Assembly: GCA_012515235.1 (NCBI GenBank)
Contig: JAAYYU010000027.1
Coordinates: forward strand, 62,001-126,000
DNA from: Candidatus Anammoximicrobium sp.
Lineage (GTDB): Bacteria; Planctomycetota; Planctomycetia; Pirellulales; Pirellulaceae
Direction of reading: 5' to 3'
Length of the DNA: 64,000 nucleotides
In this document: one piece after another, positions 6,689 to 15,658 of the stretch
How the letters are laid out: each line of letters starts with the position of its first letter
Position numbering within the stretch: the stretch's first letter is position 1
Made by a program: the position numbers and the translations under genes
Notes under the pieces: model-generated
Database searches by the model: none
Told to the model about the DNA's origin: nothing
What the model saw: the letters and a program-made list of their open reading frames with translations, nothing else

Positions 6689-8182
6689 ATGAAAACCTAC
6701 TTCGACTGTATCCCTTGCATGATTCGACAGGCCCTGGACTCGGCCCGCTTGGCCAGCGAGGACGAGACGGTCCACGAACGCATCCTGCGCGAGGCGTTGG
6801 TGGCCGCCAGCGAGTTGGACCTGTGTCAGCCGCCGCCCGCCATGGCCCAGCGGGTCCATCGCAGGATCCGCCAATTGACGGGAAAGGACGATCCGTATCG
6901 AGAAGCCAAGGACCGTCAGAATCGAATGGCACGGGAGTTCTACGAACGCTTTTCCCCCGAGGTCGCTTGTGCTGACAACAAGCTGGAAATGGCCGTTCGT
7001 TTGGCCATCGCTGGGAACGTCATCGATCTGGGGGTCAAAAGCAATCTGGACCAGTCTCAAATCGACAAGGCGATCGAAACCTGTTTGACGGAGCCTCTGG
7101 ATGGAGACATCCCGCAGTTCGCCGCGGCGATCGCCAAGGCTACCCGCATCTTGTATTTGGCGGACAACGCGGGAGAGATTGTCTTAGACCGACTGCTGAT
7201 CGAACAATTGCCGCGGGAGAAGCTGACGGTTGCAGTCCGAGGCGCGCCCGTGATCAACGACGCGACCCGCGTGGACGCCGAGACCGCCGGAATCACCGGC
7301 TTGGTTCCGGTGATCGACAACGGTTCGGATGCCCCCGGCACGATTCTGGAAGACTGCAGCGGCGTGTTCCGCCGCCATTTCGCAGAGGCGGACCTGATCA
7401 TCGCCAAAGGCCAGGGCAACTACGAGACCTTGCGCGAGGCGCCCTGTCCGCTGTACTTTCTGCTGCGCGTGAAATGCTCCGTCCTTGCCCGCGACCTCGG
7501 CTGCCCCGTAGGCCGCATGGTTTTGCGGTCCGCGAGTTCGCTGCCGCGTTCCGAGCCGGAGGTGAACCAGGTTCTGCCTTCGCTTCCCTTGTCCGTTCAC
7601 CGGGAGCCGACGATGAAAATCGCCGTGACGGCGGATGCGCCGTCTCTGGAGGCGGCCGTCGATCTGCGGTTCGCGCGCTGTCCGTATCTCGTTCTCGTGG
7701 ATTCTGGGAACGGGACGTTTGAGGCCCTGGAAAACACCGCCGTTGGCGCCGGCAGCGGTGCCGGTATCCAAACCGCCCAGACGCTCGCATCGAACGGCGT
7801 TCAAGTCCTCCTGACGGGCAATTGCGGCCCGCACGCATTCCAGACCTTGTCCGCCGCAGGTATTCGCGTCGTTCCAGGATGTTCGGGCACCGTCCGAGAA
7901 GTTGTCGAGCGATACACGGCAGGGCAGCTTCCGCCTGCCGACGAGCCCGATTTGGTGCCCTACTTCGGCGCGGACAACGCAGCGGCATCGACCCGAAGTG
8001 CGCCCGCGCAACCGGGTCTTGACTTGCCCGTGAAAGGCGGGCAGGACATGGGCCGGGGAGGCGGCCAGGGGAAGGGACGTGCGCCAGGTCCGGACGACGG
8101 TCAGAGTCCGGGCGGCGGACGCGGGTTGGGCCGCGGGCGAAGAGGCACGGGCCGTAGCGGTGGACGACGAGGAAACAGATAG
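6689..8182 (+). CDS. DUF89 phosphatase-like domain fused to NifX/MTH1175-like domain
   Basis: Residues 1 to about 285 form a DUF89 (ARMT1-like metal-dependent phosphatase) domain, shown by the N-terminal CIPCMIRQ pair, LYLADNAGEIVLDRLL and IIAKGQGNYETL. Residues 309 to about 415 are a NifX/NifB-C/MTH1175-like domain of the type linked to iron-molybdenum cofactor handling (MKIAVTADA, GSGAGIQTAQTL, LLTGNCGPHAF). The tail from about residue 440 is Gly/Arg-rich. The linker (about 286-308) has no domain character. Met309 (ATG at 7613) has GGGAG 6 bases upstream, so the second domain might also be made alone. No nitrogenase gene is nearby. The two domains are usually separate proteins, so this may be a genuine fusion or a lost stop codon. 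Confidence 0.8.
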   Translation: MKTYFDCIPCMIRQALDSARLASEDETVHERILREALVAASELDLCQPPPAMAQRVHRRIRQLTGKDDPYREAKDRQNRMAREFYERFSPEVACADNKLEMAVRLAIAGNVIDLGVKSNLDQSQIDKAIETCLTEPLDGDIPQFAAAIAKATRILYLADNAGEIVLDRLLIEQLPREKLTVAVRGAPVINDATRVDAETAGITGLVPVIDNGSDAPGTILEDCSGVFRRHFAEADLIIAKGQGNYETLREAPCPLYFLLRVKCSVLARDLGCPVGRMVLRSASSLPRSEPEVNQVLPSLPLSVHREPTMKIAVTADAPSLEAAVDLRFARCPYLVLVDSGNGTFEALENTAVGAGSGAGIQTAQTLASNGVQVLLTGNCGPHAFQTLSAAGIRVVPGCSGTVREVVERYTAGQLPPADEPDLVPYFGADNAAASTRSAPAQPGLDLPVKGGQDMGRGGGQGKGRAPGPDDGQSPGGGRGLGRGRRGTGRSGGRRGNR

Positions 8183-8189
8183 AGCGGCC

Positions 8190-8638
8190 GCCGTCGTGTC
8201 CGTTTCGATCAGCCAGATCTTGAACGGGCCGCCGGTGAGGCGATGCACGCCCGCTCCGTGCGCGCGGATCTCCCACCCCAGGCAACGCGATTCCTCACGG
8301 ATCGCCTCGTTCACGCTCGGCACCAGGACGCTCGGCGAAATGTCGGCCTGCGGAAGACGCTCCGCCTGCTGGCTGTGCCGAAGGAAAACTCGCCCGGCCA
8401 ATCGCGCCAACTCTCCCGTCTCCAACGTGTCGGCGGGGCCTCGAATTCGATCAGCGTGAACCAATTCAACAGCGGCACCAGAACCGACAGGTCGAGCGTC
8501 GACGGACGGTTCCTCGGTGACGGCAATTCACGCATTCATCGACCGACAGGAATCGTCATCGCTGCCGCAGAACTGGTCGTGGCGGGTCTGCTCGCCGTTC
8601 CAACAGGCCGTAGCGGCGGCGGAGACCTGGACTGCCAT
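8190..8638 (-). pseudogene. Frameshifted relic of a hypothetical protein family seen in planctomycetes
   Basis: Pieces of one protein lie in three successive frames of the minus strand. They are an N-terminal part from ATG at 8638 (ACWNGEQTRHDQFCGSDDD), a middle part from about 8520 (STLDLSVLVPLLNWFTLIEFE), and a C-terminal part from about 8440 (PADTLETGELARLAGRVF, then IWLIETDT near 8195). The order and hydrophobic pattern are those of a recurrent planctomycete hypothetical family, recognised from memory. At least two frameshifts separate the pieces, and the C-terminal end runs into the end of the convergent DUF89-NifX gene. It lies directly downstream of the Rpn-like gene. Sequencing indels are an alternative to true decay. 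Confidence 0.55.
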
Positions 8639-8721
8639 GACTTGACACCGAGGCCGCCGTTGCCCTGCCTCCCGTGGTGGTCGACGGAACGCTTTGCGGT
8701 CCCACTCGATTTGGAATCAAG

Positions 8722-9618
8722 CTACGAACAAACTTGCCGCGACCGCAGACGCTGTTGCAGATGTGCCAGCATGGCGGACAGCTCGCCGAGCGTTCGTTCG
8801 CGCAGACTCGCGGTGGAACTCGGCTGTTCGCCGAGAAGCTCTTGCAGGATTTGAATCTTCCCTACCGCTTTGCCTTTTTCCAAACCTTCTTCACGGCCTT
8901 CTTCACGCGCGCTGTCCAATCCCCACTGATAGTCGCGCTGTGCCTTCAAACGCTGGTCGTACATCATCCGATCCTCCGTCTTGGCTGCGATCGCCTCGAC
9001 CACAGAAATCGCCTGCTGAAACTCGACTCCCGGCAACAACGCCCGTAACCGCTCCGGCTCGTGCCCGTCCGCAAACAGAAAGAAAAAGGCCCATTGCTCG
9101 ATCGCCGAGGCCGAGTAAATCGTTTCCTCCTGCAAATTATACTTCGTCAGCTCCACCGTGTGTACTTCGATGGAATCGGAGACCTCCACGGCGTGCTCCG
9201 GGTCCGCCAGCCGGAAACGGTGGTGAGGCATCGTGTCCTCGCGAAACAGTCTCGTGTTGAGCAGGCAAATCGAGATCGCGGATCGCAGATCCGCATAATT
9301 CTGGCCGGGGTCCAACTGATTGACGTACATCGTGCAGGCGTAGTCGACCAGTCGCTGGAGCAGACCGGCAAAAACCGTTACCTGCATCTCGATGTTCAGC
9401 CACCGGCCCGCCGAATCGCGAGCCCGGATGTCCAGCACGACAAGCTTGTCGTCCGCGAATTCCTGGTAGCTGAACGGATTCAGAATCTCGGCGTGGACGA
9501 TCGGATGAACAAGCTTCAGGATGGCGTTCAGCAACCCGATGAGAACGGGGATGTTCTCGGGACTGCCAAAGACCTTCTTGAACACGAAATCGACGGTGGG
9601 TTTGATTCCCAGCAACAT
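8722..9618 (-). CDS. Rpn-family PD-(D/E)XK nuclease / putative transposase
   Basis: The 298-residue product matches the Rpn family (recombination-promoting nucleases, formerly called transposases). It opens with KPTVDFVFKKVFGSPEN and carries a PD-(D/E)XK core, seen as VVLDIRARD followed by LNIEMQV. It ends with a charged helical segment (REEGREEGLEKGKAVG) typical of the family. The ATG at 9618 was chosen because AGGAA lies just upstream and homology starts there; an in-frame ATG at 9681 adds 21 atypical residues. Rpn proteins cleave DNA and promote RecA-independent recombination, and related small variants act in phage defence. No inverted repeats or target duplication were found around it. 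Confidence 0.85.
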   Translation of the reverse strand: MLLGIKPTVDFVFKKVFGSPENIPVLIGLLNAILKLVHPIVHAEILNPFSYQEFADDKLVVLDIRARDSAGRWLNIEMQVTVFAGLLQRLVDYACTMYVNQLDPGQNYADLRSAISICLLNTRLFREDTMPHHRFRLADPEHAVEVSDSIEVHTVELTKYNLQEETIYSASAIEQWAFFFLFADGHEPERLRALLPGVEFQQAISVVEAIAAKTEDRMMYDQRLKAQRDYQWGLDSAREEGREEGLEKGKAVGKIQILQELLGEQPSSTASLRERTLGELSAMLAHLQQRLRSRQVCS

Positions 9619-10006
9619 GGAATTCCTGCGTGAATTCGGGTGGACCGTCCGCTCTCGCGTGCATTTACGATGGCTGACCAAGGCCGTCGACCAGCGAATT
9701 CAAAGCGAATTCAGACACCCCAAACATCTGCACGGCAAGGCCGGCGATTGGTGCATTTTGGACATTGATGCATCGGTAGCTCGCTGACACGGGACAAGCG
9801 GGGCGCGATTCGCGACGAGTTAGTCCTTATCCTGGAGCGGCCGGGGGAAGCCGCTGTAGTCTGTGCTCCCAGAAGCGAACCTGTCCCGCTTTCTTTGCCC
9901 TTTGCAGAGTTTGAAGGCCGTTACCCCGGCCATTCGAGCGCCGAACGGAGTACAATGTCGGCACGTGACGCGGTTGCGCGGGCTTAGACTGCCTTGGGAG
10001 GGAACG
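9619..10006. other. Intergenic stretch between divergent rpn-like and heparinase-like genes
   Basis: Nothing beyond the two flanking translation starts is supported. No clear promoter pair was recognised in either direction. Confidence 0.4.
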
Positions 10007-13000
10007 ATGAATGCATACCAGATGAATCGGCTTCGGGTGGATCGGATTTCTTGGGCTTGCGGGCTTTGGATCCTGTTCGCGTTCTGCATGGCAGGCGGCT
10101 CGCCGGCCGGGTGGGCGGCTGAGACGGAGAAACCGCTCCTGCCTCTGAACTCGGTCCAGGGCGTACTGCCGACGTTCAGCGCGAACACGCCGCGCACGCT
10201 GAAGGTCGTCACCGGCGCGGGGAACAGCACGGACGGCAACGGGGCGATCAAGTTCGGCGGGGTGTCGAAGGACGGCCCAGGGAATCACTACTTTGGGATC
10301 ATGGTCCCCTTGCCGGCGCCGCTCAACCTGGACAAGTTGCGGATCGCGTTCGACGCCCGCTGCGACACGCCGGAGACCCTGACGCGATTCTACGTGCGCT
10401 GCTACAACCGGGGCGAGAACCAGCCCGCCTGGAGTTTCAACGGCCAGCCGTTCGTCAAGGCCGAGACGGCGCAGTCCGGCGACTGGCAGACGCTGGCGTT
10501 GCAGCGCGAAGTGGGCACGCAGGGGCTGCAGTGGGAGCCGTCCATGGTCGAAGAGCGCCAGGGCACGGCGGTGGACCGCATCGAGTTCATTATCGGCACG
10601 TCGGCGCGCCAAGCCGAGGTCGCGGCCAGCATCGACAACCTGCGCACGGCCCCCGCCATGGCGCGGATTGCCGATCTGGCTGCGCCGAAAAAGCTGATCC
10701 CCGACACCGTCCTGGTTCGGGATGGACGGGCGAGCGCCGTCGTGCTGCATCCCGATTCCCTGGCCGGCCGCGAGGCGGCGGCGGTCGTCGTTCAAGCCAT
10801 TCGCCAGCGTGCCGGCGTTGTGCTGGAAGCGCGGCCCGGCACGGCGACAGACCGCGAACCGGCGCAGACCGCCATCCTGCTCGGCAACCTGGACACGAAC
10901 CCGGCACTGCTTCTGCTGTACGCACGCTACCTCACGCCGGTCGATGTGGTTTGCCCCGGCGCCGGCGGTGCGCTGGTGCACACGGTGTTCGACCCATTTG
11001 GCAAGGGAGTCAACGCCATCGTGGTCGGCAGTTCGGACGACGCCGGATTGATGAAGGCCGCGACCTTGTTCGCGGACGCCGTCGGGCAGCAACCGCAGGG
11101 CGCCGACCTGCTGCTGCCGCGACTGTTCACGGCCCAGTATGGCGAAGCGTTTCTCAAGCGGTTCGGCTGGGCTGGAAAGCCGGCCAGTTCGAAGCGACTG
11201 GAGCAAGGCCTGAAGGACGCCCAGCGGCGCCTGGACGAAGGCGCGCACACGTCGTTGGCCGGCGCGCTGCAGACGATCGCCAACCGCTACCTGCTGACCG
11301 GCCACAGCGTCGAGGCCGAGTTGTTCGCCGCCGTTTGGGACTTGTACGCCCAAAGCGCCGTGGCCGATCCGCGTAAGTACGGCGGACCGTGGGGATTCGA
11401 CAGCGACTTTCCATCCAGTCTGGTCGTGGCCGGCTGGGACGTGATCGAGCACGACCCAGCCCTGACCGACGAGCAGCGTCTGCGGGTCACCAAGACCCTG
11501 GGCCGCTGGCTGGCCGAAGCGGTCATCCCCAAGTGCGCCGGCGCGGCTCGCAGCCCGCGCGTGCCGCACAACCACCAGACGTTCCCGGCGCTGGGGTCGC
11601 TGTTCGCAGGCCTGTACTTCAGCCAGGGCTACGACACGATCGAGGGCCGGACGTGGCTCGGCATGGCGGACGCGATCTTCCAGCGGCAAGCGGGCTACTT
11701 CAAGCCCTATGAAGACTGCAACGGGTACCAATGGTTGACCAACGGGCACCTGATGCGGTACGCGGTCGCACGCCCCGACATGACGCTGTTCGAGAACGGC
11801 AACGCCAAACGCATCACCGACTTCTGCATCGGCAACATGGACAACCTGGGATATCAAGTGCCGTACGGCGACACGGGCAGTTGGCAGTGCTGGAACTCCG
11901 AACTGATCTGCCTGGACATCTTCGGCTTCCTCACCAGCGATCCAGCCAGCATCTGGGCCGGCGCGCTCAAACGGCGGATCAAGAACACGTGCGAAACATT
12001 TGCTTTCTACCGAAGTGGTGAGGGCGAGAAGCCGGACCGTTTTGACGGCGTGCAGGTCTGGCCGCTGGAGCCGGCGTATTACGAGACATTTCCCGCCGAG
12101 GTGCGTCCGCCGCTCGACAAGTGTGTCGACAAGATCACGTTCCGCGAAGCCCTGGATCCGCAGGCCGCGTACTTGCTGCTCGACGGACTGAGCAACGGCG
12201 GCCACAAGCACCTGGACGGCAACAGCCTGCCGCGCCTGACGCAGTTCGACCGCATCTGGCTGGCGGACAACGACTACTTCAAGGCGCAGGTCAAGTACCA
12301 CAATTCGCTGCTCGTGTTCAAGGACGGCGAGTCGGCGCCCATTCCCGAATACTGCGAACTGCTCGGCGCCGGCGAGACGCCGCGGTACGGCTTCAGCCGC
12401 ACGCGTCTGAGCGGCTACGCCGGTGTGGACTGGGACCGGACGGTCGTCTGGCTCAAGGCGCAGCAAGCGTTCGTCGTGCTGGACCGCGTCGTGCCGCAGG
12501 AGCAAGGGCGTTACCAGTTGCGTCTGCTCTGGCACGGGATCGGCGCCGTCGAGATCTCCGGCAACGGCCTGCTGTTGACTCAGAAGGGCCCTTCCTTCCG
12601 GCTGGACTTCGTGTCCGGTCCAAGCTTGACCTTGAGCGACGACGCGGCCTTGGGCGAGAACTGGCGAGGTTATCCGCACGCTGAACCGGTCGTGCGCTCG
12701 CTGAGCGCCATGGCGGCCGTCGATCTCGGCGCCGGCGAGCCGTATTTGTTTGCCACCGCGCTGCACGGCAAGTCGGACAGCACCGTGACGCCCTGGCAAC
12801 TTCAGCCGCTCGCCGGCGCCGACGGCGTGCTGGTCCAGACGGACAGCGGCAAGGTGGCAATCATGCTCGGTCCGCTGCAGGCGTGGCCTGCCGGGCCGAC
12901 GCTCCAGTCCGACGCCTGGGCCGTCGTGACCGACGATGCCGGGCTGACACTGCTGGGGAATACGAGTGCGAAGGCCGGTGAAACGGTACTTCATGCGGCG

Positions 13001-14254
13001 GCGCAACCGCAGTGTATCGAGATCGCCGGACCGAGCGCTGAATTGGCCCCTGCCCGACTGCCGACGCGGGCGCCCAAGCGGACGATCGTTGCGGGAGCGG
13101 CGGCCAAACCGCTTCCCATGATCTGGGAACAGCGGCTGGTTGCACCGGCGGGACAGACCGTACCAGGCGGCAAGTCGCCCGCGGCAGCGACTCCGTCCGC
13201 GCTGAACATCACGCGAATCGCCGCCGCCAGACTGGAGCCGGGCAGACTGGAGCCGGGTCAGGCCCAACCCCACGTGCTCGTCGCCACGCGGGAAGGCACG
13301 CTGGCGGCCCTGAAACCCGACGGCACGCAGCAGTGGGCGGTGCAGTTCGGCTGTCCGTTGAACGACGCAACCGCCGCGGACCTGGACCGGGACGGAAAAG
13401 ACGAAATCGTCCTTGCGCGGCAGGACGCCCATGTCTGCGTTCTGGACAGCGCGGGCCAGGAGCGCTGGAAGCAGAAGCTCGAATTTTATCGCCGCCCGCC
13501 GTACGTCAACATCGTGCGGACCGGCGACCTCGACGGCGACGGGGTTCCGGAGGTCATTGCCGGCGGCGAGAACTGGCGTTTCTACGCCTATCAGGCCGAC
13601 GGCACGCCGTTGTGGAACTACGAAAGCGTTCACCCGTCGCGTTCCGGCGCCGTGGCCGACCTGGACGGCGACGGCCGGTGTGAGGTGCTGTGCGGCACGC
13701 ACTACTACTGGTTCCCGGCCCTCAAAGGCGATGGCACGAGGCTGTGGGGGTACAACTTCGGTCCGATCTGTTACGACGTCACGACGGGCGCCTTTGATGG
13801 CGACAAGACGCGCGGCGTGGTCATCGGCGGCGGCGACGGCTACGTCCACTACCTGGCAGCCGACGGCAAGCTGCGGATGAAGTACAACACGGGCGACGAG
13901 GTAAAGCACGTGCTCGCGGCCGATGTGGACGCCGATGGACGGGACGAGATCCTCGCCGGTTCGCTCAGCCACTACGTGTACTGCTTCGGCGCGGACGGCC
14001 AGCGGCGGTGGGCCGTCGACCTGGGCGGTCCGATCAGCGCTGTGCGTGCAGTAAAGACCGCCGACGGCCGGTGTCTGACGGCGGCCGGGACTGCCACAGG
14101 GCGCGTCGCGACGCTTGCGCGCGACGGAACCATCCTGGCCGCGTCGGACCTCGGCGCGCCGGTTGTCGATATGCTGACCGACCGCGCCACCGTGCTGGTC
14201 GCTACCGCAGACGGCACGCTTCGCCGGTTGAACGTCGAGGGGGCCGGCCCGTAG
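10007..14254 (+). CDS. Exported heparinase II/III-like protein with C-terminal FG-GAP/VCBS-type propeller
   Basis: This is a 1415-residue exported protein. A signal peptide covers about residues 1-38 (hydrophobic core ACGLWILFAFCMAGG). An N-terminal beta-sandwich (about 60-220) resembles carbohydrate-binding modules. The central part (about 380-1000) looks like a heparinase II/III-type polysaccharide lyase: a helical toroid followed by GHKHLDGNSL (about 733-742), the H-x-H-x-D-type signature. Residues about 1085-1408 carry FG-GAP/VCBS-like repeats (ADLDRDGKDEIVLA, GDLDGDGVPEVIAG, ADLDGDGRCEVLCG, ADVDADGRDEILAG) that usually bind calcium and form a propeller. The ATG at 10007 has GGGAGG 5 bases upstream. 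The likely role is degradation or recognition of uronate-containing polysaccharide outside the cytoplasm. Substrate is unknown. Confidence 0.8.
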   Translation: MNAYQMNRLRVDRISWACGLWILFAFCMAGGSPAGWAAETEKPLLPLNSVQGVLPTFSANTPRTLKVVTGAGNSTDGNGAIKFGGVSKDGPGNHYFGIMVPLPAPLNLDKLRIAFDARCDTPETLTRFYVRCYNRGENQPAWSFNGQPFVKAETAQSGDWQTLALQREVGTQGLQWEPSMVEERQGTAVDRIEFIIGTSARQAEVAASIDNLRTAPAMARIADLAAPKKLIPDTVLVRDGRASAVVLHPDSLAGREAAAVVVQAIRQRAGVVLEARPGTATDREPAQTAILLGNLDTNPALLLLYARYLTPVDVVCPGAGGALVHTVFDPFGKGVNAIVVGSSDDAGLMKAATLFADAVGQQPQGADLLLPRLFTAQYGEAFLKRFGWAGKPASSKRLEQGLKDAQRRLDEGAHTSLAGALQTIANRYLLTGHSVEAELFAAVWDLYAQSAVADPRKYGGPWGFDSDFPSSLVVAGWDVIEHDPALTDEQRLRVTKTLGRWLAEAVIPKCAGAARSPRVPHNHQTFPALGSLFAGLYFSQGYDTIEGRTWLGMADAIFQRQAGYFKPYEDCNGYQWLTNGHLMRYAVARPDMTLFENGNAKRITDFCIGNMDNLGYQVPYGDTGSWQCWNSELICLDIFGFLTSDPASIWAGALKRRIKNTCETFAFYRSGEGEKPDRFDGVQVWPLEPAYYETFPAEVRPPLDKCVDKITFREALDPQAAYLLLDGLSNGGHKHLDGNSLPRLTQFDRIWLADNDYFKAQVKYHNSLLVFKDGESAPIPEYCELLGAGETPRYGFSRTRLSGYAGVDWDRTVVWLKAQQAFVVLDRVVPQEQGRYQLRLLWHGIGAVEISGNGLLLTQKGPSFRLDFVSGPSLTLSDDAALGENWRGYPHAEPVVRSLSAMAAVDLGAGEPYLFATALHGKSDSTVTPWQLQPLAGADGVLVQTDSGKVAIMLGPLQAWPAGPTLQSDAWAVVTDDAGLTLLGNTSAKAGETVLHAAAQPQCIEIAGPSAELAPARLPTRAPKRTIVAGAAAKPLPMIWEQRLVAPAGQTVPGGKSPAAATPSALNITRIAAARLEPGRLEPGQAQPHVLVATREGTLAALKPDGTQQWAVQFGCPLNDATAADLDRDGKDEIVLARQDAHVCVLDSAGQERWKQKLEFYRRPPYVNIVRTGDLDGDGVPEVIAGGENWRFYAYQADGTPLWNYESVHPSRSGAVADLDGDGRCEVLCGTHYYWFPALKGDGTRLWGYNFGPICYDVTTGAFDGDKTRGVVIGGGDGYVHYLAADGKLRMKYNTGDEVKHVLAADVDADGRDEILAGSLSHYVYCFGADGQRRWAVDLGGPISAVRAVKTADGRCLTAAGTATGRVATLARDGTILAASDLGAPVVDMLTDRATVLVATADGTLRRLNVEGAGP

Positions 14255-14324
14255 CCTGGATGGACGCGCCGTCAAGCTGGGCGGAAGCCCTCGGACCGTT
14301 GGCTGCGCGCGTTGTGCGCTCATC

Positions 14325-14376
14325 GTAGACCGCTCGCTCCGCAAGCGGATTTTCGCTCGCGGAGCAAGCGGTCTAC
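14325..14376. repeat. GTAG-type palindromic repeat, copy 1
   Basis: GTAGACCGCTCGCTCCGC and its near-complement at 14359-14376 form an 18-bp imperfect stem (one mismatch). A shorter relative with the same outer sequence lies at 38595-38623. Neither has a T-run. The elements look like dispersed intergenic palindromes. Confidence 0.75.
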
Positions 14377-14561
14377 GGTGGGTTGCGGAGTGGATTCGGC
14401 GAGCTCCGGCCTGGCGTTCGAAGACGCACCCGGCCACCTTCGTTGCATTTCCCCCTAGAAAGAGTGTTTCGCGCTCCACGGCCGCAGAAACTTCGCTAAA
14501 ATGGGGATTCAAAATTTCGGTCGTAGTTATCCAAGCTTTTTTCGGGCAGAAGGACCTGGAC

Positions 14562-15551
14562 ATGATCCTGGCTGGCGATGTTGGCGGCACGAATACGCGG
14601 TTGGCACTCTTTGATGCGGACGCCGCGGGGCACTTGCAGGCCGGTGTGTCGCAGACGTTCCCCAGCGCCCGCTATGGCGGATTGCACGAGATCGTGGAAC
14701 AGTTCCTGCAGGCTCAGCGGGTGTCGGTCGCCTCGGCGTGCTTTGGCGTCGCGGGCCCCGTCCAAAACGGGCGGTCCTCGAAGATGAATCTGACTTGGAT
14801 CGTGGACCAGCGCGAGTTGGCCGAGGCTCTGGGGATTGCCTGTGTGTCCGTGATCAACGATTTGGAGTCCATGGTGTACGGGGTATCCTGCCTGGGGCCG
14901 CAAGACATCGAAATCCTCAATCCGGGTCTGCCCGACGCCGCAGGGCACGCCGTGATTGTTGCGCCGGGAACTGGTCTGGGCGAAGCGGGCATGTTCTGGG
15001 ACGGCCAGCAGTATCATCCGATCGCGACCGAAGGCGGGCACGCCGATTTTGCTCCTCAGAATGAATTGGAGATCGGGTTGCTGAGGTTCCTGTTGAAGGA
15101 GTACGAGCACGTCAGCTACGAACGGGTTGTGTCGGGGCCCGGTTTGCACAACATCTATCGGTTCCTGCGGGACACGCAGCGCGGCGAAGAACCGTCCTGG
15201 CTGGCAGACGAAATGAAAAAGTCGGATCCGGCGGCGGTGATTTCCCAAGCGGCGCTGGCGAAACGCTCGCCGTTATGCGAACAGGCGCTGGATCTGTTCC
15301 TCCGGTTGTTCGGGGCCGAGGCCGGCAACATGGTCTTGAATTACATGTCCACGGGCGGCGTTTGGCTCGGCGGCGGGATTCCCGTCAAGATTCTCGACCG
15401 CCTAAAGACGACGGACTTGTTCATGAACGCCTTTGCCGCCAAAGGCCGGCTGCAGAAGCGAATGTACGAAATCCCCGTGCGCGTGATCCTGAACGGTCAG
15501 ACAGGCCTGCTCGGCGCCGCGCGGCACGCGATTGACATCCTGGCGTGTTGA
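14562..15551 (+). CDS. glk: Glucokinase (Glk family)
   Basis: Glucokinase phosphorylates glucose to glucose 6-phosphate with ATP at the entry to glycolysis. The 329-residue protein has the phosphate-binding loop GDVGGTNTRLALFD (5-18), the catalytic Asp in INDLESMVYG, GTGLGEAGMF, and the EGGHADFAP motif that marks the Glk family rather than ROK kinases. Length matches the family (~320). The ATG at 14562 follows a weak purine-rich site (AGAAGGAC). It stands alone, about 300 bases after the heparinase-like gene and about 100 bases before lnt. Confidence 0.93.
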   Translation: MILAGDVGGTNTRLALFDADAAGHLQAGVSQTFPSARYGGLHEIVEQFLQAQRVSVASACFGVAGPVQNGRSSKMNLTWIVDQRELAEALGIACVSVINDLESMVYGVSCLGPQDIEILNPGLPDAAGHAVIVAPGTGLGEAGMFWDGQQYHPIATEGGHADFAPQNELEIGLLRFLLKEYEHVSYERVVSGPGLHNIYRFLRDTQRGEEPSWLADEMKKSDPAAVISQAALAKRSPLCEQALDLFLRLFGAEAGNMVLNYMSTGGVWLGGGIPVKILDRLKTTDLFMNAFAAKGRLQKRMYEIPVRVILNGQTGLLGAARHAIDILAC

Positions 15552-15658
15552 CGCGAGCCGTCGCTGGCAATTGGGCTTCGGAGATCTTCCCTGCTTCGCG
15601 TAGAATCAGGGCACTGGCGCTCCCGACCTTGATTCGTGATCCTTGATGCCAAACCCGC

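Noticed and set aside
8243-8854. Plus-strand frame of 203 codons in the rpn/relic region
   Set aside because: It has no start signal and no domain; the minus strand explains the region better.
9827-14590. Open frame of 1587 codons on the minus strand
   Set aside because: It is antisense to the heparinase-like gene, has Arg/Gln/Val-rich content without domains, and arises from GC-rich codon bias.
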